Part shown: positions 1 to 5,789 of the stretch, one piece after another
How the letters are laid out: each line of letters opens with the position of its first letter
Numbering within the stretch: the first letter of the stretch is position 1
Assembly (NCBI GenBank): GCA_025927935.1
Contig: JAICKM010000238.1
Coordinates: forward strand, 1-9,058
Direction of reading: 5' to 3'
DNA: 9,058 nt
Source of the DNA: Chloroflexia bacterium
GTDB lineage: Bacteria; Chloroflexota; Chloroflexia; QHBQ01; JADMIH01
Translations under genes and position numbers: made by a program
The notes under the pieces: model-generated
Seen by the model: the letters and a program-made list of their open reading frames with translations, nothing else
Told to the model about the DNA's origin: nothing
The model's database searches: none

Positions 1-419
1 AGGGTCAGCCAGCCCACCGAATACGGCAGATCGGCCCCGAAGTAGAAGGGATGCACGTCCCAGGTGATCGTCAGGTAAAACATGAAGTTGATCAGCAGGC
101 CCATAAATGCGCTAAAGCGTGTGAACCAGCCCAGCAACACGGCCAGGCCGATCACGAGTTCCCCCGCCATGACCAGCAGACCGAACATGGTGGCATTGGG
201 CACCACGATTGCGGTGAGAAACCCGCCCAAGGGCGAAGCGCTCGCCGCCACGGCAAGCTGTTTGCCGATATAGCCGGCTGCATTGGGATCCAGGAACTCC
301 GGATCGAACAATTTATCCAGGCTGGCCCAGATGAAGGTAACCCCGAGGAACAACCGTAACGGCCAGATGGCTATACCCGGCCACCCATACTTTCGTAACA
401 CTGCTAATTGGTTTGCCAT
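1..419 (-). CDS. DoxX-family membrane protein, N-terminal part (cut by window edge)
   Basis: The gene reads leftward from an ATG at 419-417 and runs off the window, leaving 139 full codons. The start is supported by AAGG at 431-434, about 11 nt upstream. The translation begins MANQLAVLRKYGWPG, then shows a DoxX-type first helix (residues ~16-33) ending in WASLDKLFDP, where the family usually has a G-x-x-K/Lys-Leu-Phe pattern. Two further hydrophobic segments follow at ~77-98 (containing GELVIGLAVLLGW, with the Glu and Gly typical of DoxX/DoxD) and ~102-120. The end reads HPFYFGADLPYSVGWLTL, resembling the FYxGxD...W motif of actinobacterial and Chloroflexi DoxX proteins. DoxX/DoxD proteins are four-helix inner-membrane proteins; some are subunits of thiosulfate:quinone oxidoreductase, others belong to redox-stress complexes. 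The substrate cannot be told from this fragment. The family call is solid and the function is open. Confidence 0.85.
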   Translation of the reverse strand, partial: MANQLAVLRKYGWPGIAIWPLRLFLGVTFIWASLDKLFDPEFLDPNAAGYIGKQLAVAASASPLGGFLTAIVVPNATMFGLLVMAGELVIGLAVLLGWFTRFSAFMGLLINFMFYLTITWDVHPFYFGADLPYSVGWLT

Positions 420-711
420 AGTTCAATAATCCTTGTAGCGCTTTCACTTCAAATGCAGATGATCCCAGGTACGCCGGCGCGGCACAGCCCGCGCCGACGA
501 TACGCGCCGGATGGTAGCCATGCCTCTACAGCCTCCCTCTATAATACCGGCCCCAGGTTAAAATCGCGTTGGAGTTTTTGCAGAGAATTTTAAGGAATTC
601 CTTATATACAGGCCCACATACAGGCACATTGAATATGCTGGACCTATCGGCTGGTTGCCGGCCACGTCCGGATCCCGGAACGGGCACTTTCGACGGAGGC
701 ACGCAACACAA
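420..711. other. Non-coding stretch upstream of the DoxX gene
   Basis: This spacer of nearly 300 bases lies upstream of the leftward DoxX gene and downstream of the leftward DUF4397 gene. I see no convincing coding sequence: the open frames here are short, have no recognisable protein content and lack good ribosome binding sites. It should contain the DoxX promoter. A TATTAT (minus strand, 541-546) is a possible -10 box, but I find no matching -35 at the right distance. A local AT-rich patch at about 576-608 contains a perfect palindrome, listed separately. Confidence 0.5.
591..604. repeat. 14-bp perfect palindrome TAAGGAATTCCTTA
   Basis: TAAGGAATTCCTTA is a perfect palindrome with no spacer, sitting in an AT-rich patch about 170 bp upstream of the DoxX start. 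A dyad of this size could be an operator for a dimeric regulator, but no second copy is visible in the window. The symmetry is seen directly; any binding role is inference. Confidence 0.4.
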
Positions 712-739
712 GAAGGGTTGCCTCGTGGGGCAACCCTTC
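712..739 (-). terminator. Hairpin terminator of the DUF4397 gene
   Basis: An 11-bp perfect stem, GAAGGGTTGCC (712-722) pairing with GGCAACCCTTC (729-739), encloses a 6-nt loop. It starts immediately beyond the TAG stop (743-741) of the leftward DUF4397 gene. On the minus strand the stem is followed by TTGTGTTGCG, a weak T-rich tail rather than a classic U-tract. Position and stem strength make a terminator or 3'-end-protecting hairpin the best reading. Confidence 0.75.
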
Positions 740-740
740 G

Positions 741-1574
741 CTAGTATTGACGAAGTGATGGGCGGCGAGAATTACCGGGCGCGCCGGTGCAGCGCCAGGC
801 CGCCCCCGTCAGCAGCAGGGCCGCCCCTGCCAGGGCCAGCAGTTGGAGCGGTAGCGTCGCGCCACCGGTCGAAGGCATGCCGGCCGGCATGGCCCCGGTC
901 ATCGGCGGCGGCGTGGTGACTTCTACCCGCAGCTTGGGCTGGCCGTTCAGCAAGCCCACGGCAAAGATGTCGTAGATCTTGCCGGCCTGGAGCGTAGTGC
1001 CGCTCAGATCGAGCGCCACCGTCGCGCTACCCGCCGGAGTGACGGCCAGGTTGTAGGTGCCCGCATCCACCGGCAGATACTGGCTGGCGTTCGGGAAGGC
1101 CAGGTTCGAGATCAGCGTGGGGCCGCCCTGGACTTTCACATCGACAGCCGGCGCGTCGGGTGAGGCATGGACCACGCGCACGTGGGCTTTGCCCGCAGCG
1201 GGCGCCGCCAGATTATCGACCAGGATAGTGGGCTTGATATTCGCCAGTTGGCCGGTCGCCGCGACGGTGTAGGCCTTACCCGCGTCGAGCGTTGCGGTAG
1301 CGTCGATTACGGCCTTGTCCGCGCCCGCCCCCGCCGGAGTCACCTGGAAGCGGTGCGCGCCCGCGGGCAGATCCAGGTAATCGCTGGCCGTGAAGAAGGT
1401 CACACCCGACAACACTTTGCTGCCGTCAACCCACACATCCACTGCGGGAGCATCGGGCGAGGCATGAACCACGCGCACTTTGGCCGTCGCCGACTGGGCA
1501 AAAGCCGCGGGCACCAGCGCCAGCGAGAGCAGCAGCAATAAGCCGGCAAGCGGAAGCGATTTCAGAATCTTCAT
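741..1574 (-). CDS. Secreted two-domain DUF4397 protein with C-terminal anchor
   Basis: The product is 277 residues. The ATG at 1574 follows AGGAGG (1585-1590) by 10 nt. An upstream in-frame start near 1658 is rejected because it lies before the -10 box at 1650-1655. A signal peptide occupies residues 1-26 (MKILK, hydrophobic core, AFA|Q cleavage). Two tandem DUF4397 domains follow (~31-123 and ~129-220), each opening with the same RVVHASPDAPAVDV motif (33-46 and 132-145), with later shared VTPAG and AGK-Y elements. DUF4397 domains are extracellular beta-sandwich-like modules of unknown function, common in surface proteins. A Pro/Met/Gly-rich linker (222-232) leads to MPSTGG (233-238), a hydrophobic segment (~241-259) and an Arg-containing tail. 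This has the layout of a sortase-type sorting signal, though it may simply be a TM anchor. The protein therefore probably sits on the outer face of the membrane or wall. It is monocistronic, with its own promoter and terminator. Confidence 0.88.
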   Translation of the reverse strand: MKILKSLPLAGLLLLLSLALVPAAFAQSATAKVRVVHASPDAPAVDVWVDGSKVLSGVTFFTASDYLDLPAGAHRFQVTPAGAGADKAVIDATATLDAGKAYTVAATGQLANIKPTILVDNLAAPAAGKAHVRVVHASPDAPAVDVKVQGGPTLISNLAFPNASQYLPVDAGTYNLAVTPAGSATVALDLSGTTLQAGKIYDIFAVGLLNGQPKLRVEVTTPPPMTGAMPAGMPSTGGATLPLQLLALAGAALLLTGAAWRCTGAPGNSRRPSLRQY

Positions 1575-1614
1575 CGAGTACGATCCTCCTGAGCATATAT
1601 CCCCGGCAAGAAGC

Positions 1615-1637
1615 GGCGGTAAGAATTGGATACCGCC
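1615..1637. promoter_or_regulatory. Inverted repeat in the DUF4397 5' leader (possible operator or hairpin)
   Basis: GGCGGTA (1615-1621) and TACCGCC (1631-1637) are perfect 7-bp arms separated by 9 nt. The element starts about 13 nt past the -10 box of the DUF4397 promoter and ends about 25 nt before its Shine-Dalgarno. It therefore lies in the early transcribed leader. This suits a repressor operator just downstream of the start site or a small leader hairpin. The sequence does not decide between them. Confidence 0.45.
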
Positions 1638-1649
1638 ATACACCGTGCT

Positions 1650-1678
1650 ATCATACATCTTTGTTCATGCTTTGTCAA
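1650..1678 (-). promoter_or_regulatory. Sigma-70-type promoter for the DUF4397 gene
   Basis: On the minus strand a perfect -35 box TTGACA (1678-1673) is followed after exactly 17 nt by TATGAT (1655-1650), which matches the -10 consensus at five of six positions. Transcription would start near 1643, giving a leader of about 70 nt before the ATG at 1574. This is the clearest promoter in the window. It fixes the DUF4397 start downstream of 1650. Confidence 0.8.
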
Positions 1679-2119
1679 CACTCGATCCTGAGAATCTGCT
1701 AAGTTGATTCAATTTCCAGGCATGGCGGGGTTAAGATGACGCTGTCAGGTTCCATGAAGCGCTAATGTTTGTTCAGTCCTGGCCCCTGCACTCTAAGGCC
1801 GAGCGCCCAGCCTGAACAGGATCCGACTCGCAATAACAAGGCGATCCGCGCCGGTAGGGCTTATGGAACCCGCAGCCTTAAATCGTGATTCCCTTCTCAT
1901 ATATTCGCCTTGGAGAAAGTTCCTGCTACTAGAGCATAAAGTAGATTTTTTGTATGGTTTTGTGTCAGCTTTTTGTCAGGCTGGAGACGGAACCTGCGCC
2001 GCCGATATGCTTTCTAAATGGCGTAGTCCAGTGCTATTCCATTAAAGTATGGATACTTACCGCCCACGGCCGTTGTCGCGGGCATGTCCAACGAGATGGC
2101 AGGCCACGCGGACAGCACA
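1679..2119. other. Long divergent non-coding region between DUF4397 and SBBP/SLH genes
   Basis: About 440 bases separate the leftward DUF4397 promoter from the rightward SBBP/SLH leader. No open frame here looks like a real gene. The stretch is less GC-rich than the coding regions, with T-rich runs at about 1944-1975 (three TTTTGT-like words). It contains spaced inverted arms TGTTCAG (1770-1776) and CTGAACA (1812-1818), and CTACT...AGTAG at about 1926-1944. A promoter for the 2173 gene must lie here or in the repeat next to it, but I could not find a convincing -35/-10 pair. TATATT at 1900-1905 is only a weak -10 candidate. The length leaves room for an upstream regulatory site or a small RNA, neither of which I can demonstrate. 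Confidence 0.5.
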
Positions 2120-2152
2120 TTGGCACCAGGTTTCTATTGGCACCAGGTTTCT
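2120..2152. repeat. Tandem direct repeat TTGGCACCAGGTTTCT x2
   Basis: Two identical 16-nt copies of TTGGCACCAGGTTTCT lie at 2120-2135 and 2137-2152, separated by one base (period 17). The second copy ends 5 nt before the GAGGAG ribosome binding site of the SBBP/SLH gene. It could be a recent slippage duplication, or a two-site element acting on transcription or on translation of the leader. Confidence 0.85.
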
Positions 2153-2157
2153 TTAGT

Positions 2158-2163
2158 GAGGAG
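2158..2163 (+). promoter_or_regulatory. Ribosome binding site fixing the GTG start of the SBBP/SLH gene
   Basis: GAGGAG lies 9 nt before the GTG at 2173. An in-frame TAA at 2164-2166 lies between them, so no earlier start is possible and the GTG is well supported. Confidence 0.8.
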
Positions 2164-2172
2164 TAAACGTGC

Positions 2173-4971
2173 GTGATTAGTACCATCCCCGCGTCTAAAG
2201 CCCGATCGTATACGCTAACGTTCATCGCCCTGGCCGTGCTTGTGCTGAGCACAAGCTTTACGTTGGCCCGCCAGGCGGGCTCGATTCCCGCGCCGCTCGC
2301 CATGCCGAATTGGGGCCAACTGCCCTTGAGCTTTGAGCCGAACGTCGGACAGACGGCGCCCGCTGTCCAGTTCCAGGTGCGCGCGCCCGGCGGCACCCTG
2401 GGCTTCATGCCCACCGAAGTCGCGCTGGCCCTGCCCGCGGCGCAGGGCGCGACGGCCCCGCCCCCGCAGCTTATCCATCTCCAGTTCCTGGGCGCCAGCA
2501 GCGCCGCAACGATCACCGGTCATGACGAGTTGCCGGGCAAGGCGAACTATCTGCGCGGCCAGGACCCGGCGCAGTGGAAGACCAACGTGCCGACCTACGC
2601 CGGGGTCACGTATACCGGCCTGTACAACGGGGTCAACCTGGCCTATGCCGGCACTGCGGGCCTGCTGAAAGGCACCTACACCGTGGCGGCGGGCGCCAAT
2701 GCGGACGCCATTCGCTGGCGCTATGCCGGCGCCTCCCAGGTGCAGGTGGACGCGGCAGGCAACCTGCAGATCACGGTCGCGGGCGCGCAGGGCCAGGCTG
2801 CCCACACCATCACCGAGCAGGCGCCCGTGGCCTGGCAGGACATCGAGGGTGTTCGTGTGCCGGTGGCGGCCCGCTATGCGGTGGCGGCGGACGGCACCAT
2901 TGCCTTCGCGCTGGGGGCCTACGCCCGGTCCCAGGCGCTGACCATCGACCCGACGCTCAAGTTCGGTAGCTTCCTCGGCGGGAGCCTCGACGAATACGGC
3001 TACGGCCTGGGCGTGGATGCCGCGGGCAATGTCTATGTGGCCGGGCAGACCAGTTCCACCGACTTCCCGCTGGTGGGCCAGTTGTACACCGACAGCCCCG
3101 ACAGCGATGCCTTCGTGACCAAGATCAACGCCGCGGGCACCGCCATCGTCTACTCCACCTATCTGGGCGGCAACGGCGCCGACTGGGCCGAGGATCTGGC
3201 CGTCGATGCCGCGGGCAACGCCTACACCACCGGCCGCACCGGGTCCGCGGATTTCCCAACCAGCGCGAATGCCGCGCAACCCACGGCGGGCGGCAGCACC
3301 GACGCTTTCCTGAGCAAACTGGCCCCCAACGGCGCGACCCTGCTTTATTCCACCTTCCTGGGCGGCGCGGATGTCGATACCGGCCGCGGCATTGCGGTGG
3401 ATGCGAACGGCATGGCCTATGTCAGCGGCACGACCAGCGGCACGAATTTCCCGGTCAAGAACGCCTACCAGGCCACGTTTGGCGGGGAGATGGACTTCTT
3501 TGTCGCCAAGTTGAACACGCAGGCCAGTGGCGATGCTTCCAAGATCTACGCCACCTACCTGGGCGGCAGCGGCCTGGAGTTCGCCCGCAACTTTGAAGTG
3601 GGCGGGCGCATCACCATCGACGGCGCGGGCAATGTCTACCTGACCGACGAGACCTATTCGTCCAACTATCCCACCTCGCCCGGCGCCTTGCAGACCGCCT
3701 ATTCGGCGGGCGGCAATGCCGACACGGTCGTCACCAAGCTCAACAGCGCCGGTAGCCTGGCCTACTCGACCTACCTGGGCCGCCCCGACGGCAGCGAACA
3801 CGCCCGCGGCGTGGCCGTGGACGGCGTCGGCAACATCTACGTGACCGGCTACGGCGCCGCCGCCAGCTTCCCGACCACCGCGGGCGCGTACCGGGCCTGC
3901 GGCAATGGTAACGACTTCTTCGTCACCAAACTGAATCCCAGCCTATCGAATATCGTCTGGTCCACCTGCGTGGCCTACGGCTCGCCGTTTCGCTTGGTCG
4001 TCGACGCCGCCAATAACGTCTATGCCACGGGCCTGACCCGCTCGACGACCTTCCCCATGGTCAACGCGATCCAGACCGCCTTCCAGGGCTTCGAGGACGC
4101 CTTCGTCGTCAAGCTCGACCCGGCGGGCACGTCCATCCTGTTCTCCACCTATCTGGGCGGCCACGAGAGTCCGAGCGGGCAGAATGCCCACAGCGCGGCC
4201 TATGACCTGGCCCTCGACAGCGCTAATCCGCCGAATATCTATGTCACCGGGTCCACCGACACCGCGGACTTCCCCGTGGCCCAGCCCTTCCAGGGCTATG
4301 CGGGCGGGCGGGACGCCTTCGTGGTCAAGATCGATCAGGCCACGGCGGGGCCGCCGCCCTGCACCATCGAATACACCGACGTGCCGAACGGCAGCACCTT
4401 CTACCCCTACATCCGCTGCCTGGCCTGCCGCAACATCGTCGGAGGCTACGACAACGGGGATGGGACGTTGAGCTTCCGGCCCGGCAATAACGTGACGCGC
4501 GGCCAGGTCGCGAAGTTCGTCGCCAATGCCGCCGGCTACACCGACGACATCCCGGCCACGCGCCAGAGCTTCACCGACGTCCCGCCCACCAACACCTTCT
4601 GGCTGTTCATCGAGCGCGCCTATGCCCACAACGTCATCAGCGGCTACGACAACGGCGACGGCACCTTCAGCTTCCGCCCGAACGCCAACGTCACGCGCGG
4701 GCAAATGGCGAAGTTCGTCGCCAACGCCGCCAACTATACCGAGGACATCCCGGCCACCCAGCAGACGTTCCAGGACGTGCCGCACAGCAGCCCGTTCTGG
4801 CTGTTCACCGAGCGCGCCTATGCCCACAACGTCATCAGCGGCTACAACTGCGGCGGCACCGGCGAACCCTGCCCCGGTCTCTACTTCCGCCCCAACGCCA
4901 ACGTGACGCGCGGGCAGACCAGCAAGTTCATCAGCAACGCCTTCTTCCCCAACTGCCAGACCCCGCGCTAA
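2173..4971 (+). CDS. Exported SBBP-repeat (seven-repeat propeller) protein with three SLH domains
   Basis: The product is 932 residues from a GTG start. A basic start and hydrophobic segment (~13-32) form a signal peptide or anchor. Residues ~48-256 match the N-terminal domain usual in SBBP proteins, opening with LPLSFEPNVGQ. Seven SBBP repeats follow, marked by (Y/F)STYLGG-like strands near residues 265, 327, 392, 459, 531, 596 and 657. Each continues with VDAAGN-YV-G-T, DFP and DAFV-K. The 61-72-residue spacing fits one beta-propeller blade each; repeat six is degenerate (WSTCVAYGS). After a GPPPC linker come three SLH domains (~733-790, 799-855, 865-925), each with a DVP start and a VTRGQ motif where many SLH domains have TRAE. 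Cysteines are confined largely to this part (RCLACR in SLH1, CGGTGEPC in SLH3, a C-terminal NC). SLH domains anchor proteins to secondary wall polymers, so the propeller is probably displayed on the surface. Its ligand is unknown. It is transcribed alone and divergently from the DUF4397 gene. Confidence 0.9.
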   Translation: MISTIPASKARSYTLTFIALAVLVLSTSFTLARQAGSIPAPLAMPNWGQLPLSFEPNVGQTAPAVQFQVRAPGGTLGFMPTEVALALPAAQGATAPPPQLIHLQFLGASSAATITGHDELPGKANYLRGQDPAQWKTNVPTYAGVTYTGLYNGVNLAYAGTAGLLKGTYTVAAGANADAIRWRYAGASQVQVDAAGNLQITVAGAQGQAAHTITEQAPVAWQDIEGVRVPVAARYAVAADGTIAFALGAYARSQALTIDPTLKFGSFLGGSLDEYGYGLGVDAAGNVYVAGQTSSTDFPLVGQLYTDSPDSDAFVTKINAAGTAIVYSTYLGGNGADWAEDLAVDAAGNAYTTGRTGSADFPTSANAAQPTAGGSTDAFLSKLAPNGATLLYSTFLGGADVDTGRGIAVDANGMAYVSGTTSGTNFPVKNAYQATFGGEMDFFVAKLNTQASGDASKIYATYLGGSGLEFARNFEVGGRITIDGAGNVYLTDETYSSNYPTSPGALQTAYSAGGNADTVVTKLNSAGSLAYSTYLGRPDGSEHARGVAVDGVGNIYVTGYGAAASFPTTAGAYRACGNGNDFFVTKLNPSLSNIVWSTCVAYGSPFRLVVDAANNVYATGLTRSTTFPMVNAIQTAFQGFEDAFVVKLDPAGTSILFSTYLGGHESPSGQNAHSAAYDLALDSANPPNIYVTGSTDTADFPVAQPFQGYAGGRDAFVVKIDQATAGPPPCTIEYTDVPNGSTFYPYIRCLACRNIVGGYDNGDGTLSFRPGNNVTRGQVAKFVANAAGYTDDIPATRQSFTDVPPTNTFWLFIERAYAHNVISGYDNGDGTFSFRPNANVTRGQMAKFVANAANYTEDIPATQQTFQDVPHSSPFWLFTERAYAHNVISGYNCGGTGEPCPGLYFRPNANVTRGQTSKFISNAFFPNCQTPR
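4597..4845 (+). repeat. Near-identical 51-nt repeat between SLH domains 2 and 3
   Basis: Positions 4597-4647 and 4795-4845 are the same over 51 nt except one base (T at 4610, C at 4808), at a period of 198 nt or 66 codons. Flanking stretches (GACATCCCGGCCAC and AACGCCAACGT.ACGCGCGGGCA) are shared as well. SLH2 and SLH3 therefore arose by a recent in-frame duplication or are kept alike by gene conversion. SLH1 is clearly more diverged. Confidence 0.85.
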
Positions 4972-4984
4972 GCGCAAATACCTT

Positions 4985-5010
4985 CGGCGCGATCAGATGC
5001 GATAGCGCCG
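4985..5010 (+). terminator. Small hairpin after the SLH gene
   Basis: CGGCGC (4985-4990) pairs with GCGCCG (5005-5010) across a 14-nt loop, beginning 13 nt after the TAA stop. It is weak alone but lies directly before the much stronger hairpin at 5017-5053 and may add to it. Confidence 0.3.
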
Positions 5011-5016
5011 GAACAA

Positions 5017-5053
5017 GGACGGGCCGCCGAGGGATGTTCTCGACGGCCCGTCC
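5017..5053. terminator. Bidirectional hairpin terminator between convergent genes
   Basis: GGACGGGCCG (5017-5026) pairs perfectly with CGGCCCGTCC (5044-5053). An inner CGAG/CTCG pairing (5028-5031 with 5039-5042) continues the stem past one mismatch, leaving a 7-nt loop. It lies between the stop of the rightward SLH gene (4971) and the stop of the leftward response regulator (5076), so it can serve both. Neither side has a long T-tract (GCTTTCT on plus, TTGTTCC on minus). Confidence 0.75.
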
Positions 5054-5075
5054 GCTTTCTGCCTGCATGTTTCCG

Positions 5076-5741
5076 CTAGTGGCGTTGTCCCTGCTCCGGT
5101 CCCAGCCCGGCGGCGCGGGCGCGGCTAATGGCTTCGGCCCGGTCGGCGACCTGTAGCTTGCCGAAGATCGCGGAGACGTGGTTGCGCACCGTCTTGGGAC
5201 TGAGGCCCAACCGCTCGGCGATGGCCGTGTTTGTGTAGCCCTCCGCGATCAGGCCGAGGATTTCCCGTTCGCGCTCGGTGAGATCCGGAAAGGCGAGCGG
5301 GGTGGCCGCCGGCTGGGGCGCCCCGAAATACTGGATCAGGCGCCGGGCTATGGCCGGGCTGAAGATCGCTTCTCCGCTGCTGATAATGTGGATGGCGCGC
5401 ACCGTCTCGGCCCCTTCCGCGCCTTTGAGCAGGTAGCCGCGCGCCCCGGCCCGCATCGCGGCGAATACGGAGTCGTCGTCGTCAAACATCGTCAACACGA
5501 GGATACCGGTTTGCGGGCGGCTCGCCAGGATGCGGCGGGTCGCCTCGATGCCATTCAGGCCCGGCATGTTGAGATCCATCAAGATCAGATCCGGCTGCAG
5601 CGCCGCAGCCGCCGCGACGGCTTCGTCGCCGTTTGTCGCTTCGCCGACGACTTCCGTCGTCGGCTCGGCTTGCAGCAGCGCCCGGATGCCGTAGCGAAAG
5701 ACAGGATGGTCGTCGGCGATCAAGATGCGAACACGCTCCAT
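5076..5741 (-). CDS. NarL/FixJ-type response regulator
   Basis: The product is 221 residues. The receiver domain (residues ~3-118) has the acidic pair D10-D11, the phospho-acceptor D56 in LILMDLNMPGLNG, T84 and K106 (GYLLKG), so every switch residue is present. A linker (~119-151) leads to a LuxR-type helix-turn-helix (~152-212) with the usual LTEREREIL start, GYTNTAIAERLGLSPKTV recognition region and NHVSAIFGKL. The protein should bind DNA as a dimer when phosphorylated. The ATG at 5741 is preceded by AGAGGAG, with a slightly long spacing of about 12 nt. It starts 48 bp after the stop of the upstream kinase gene on the same strand, so the two almost certainly form one operon and a cognate pair. 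Target genes cannot be inferred; LiaR, NarL and DevR are the same broad family, and I give no symbol. Confidence 0.95.
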   Translation of the reverse strand: MERVRILIADDHPVFRYGIRALLQAEPTTEVVGEATNGDEAVAAAAALQPDLILMDLNMPGLNGIEATRRILASRPQTGILVLTMFDDDDSVFAAMRAGARGYLLKGAEGAETVRAIHIISSGEAIFSPAIARRLIQYFGAPQPAATPLAFPDLTEREREILGLIAEGYTNTAIAERLGLSPKTVRNHVSAIFGKLQVADRAEAISRARAAGLGPEQGQRH

Positions 5742-5789
5742 AGTAACGCAAAGCTCCTCTATGCCCAGGATGCCGGTATCCGGCCAGGT

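Noticed and set aside
526..711. 61-codon minus-strand frame between the DoxX and DUF4397 genes
   Set aside because: It has no recognisable content and no ribosome binding site, and its start lies against the terminator stem.
1144..1475. Direct repeats about 300 bp apart as a mobile or CRISPR repeat
   Set aside because: They encode the shared RVVHASPDAPAVDV start of the two DUF4397 domains and are explained by domain duplication.
1575..1658. N-terminal 28-residue extension of the DUF4397 protein
   Set aside because: The extension begins upstream of the -10 box, precedes a perfect signal peptide, and the strong RBS belongs to the ATG at 1574.
1770..1818. Spaced inverted arms TGTTCAG/CTGAACA as a transposon end or att site
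   Set aside because: Only 7-bp arms 35 nt apart, with no transposase, target duplication or integrase nearby; chance is likely.
1863..2166. Small plus-strand frames in the divergent spacer
   Set aside because: They overlap one another, lack good ribosome binding sites and coding character, and lie in the low-GC non-coding stretch.
2215..3801. Long minus-strand open frame (528 codons) opposite the SBBP gene
   Set aside because: It is antisense to a gene with clear domains. Its composition (Gly/Ala/Arg/Val-rich, no recognisable domain) is what GC-rich coding sequence gives on the opposite strand.
3943..4977. Minus-strand open frame of 344 codons opposite the SLH region
   Set aside because: Same reasoning: the SLH domains on the plus strand are unmistakable, and the antisense product is a low-complexity Gly/Val/Asp-rich string.
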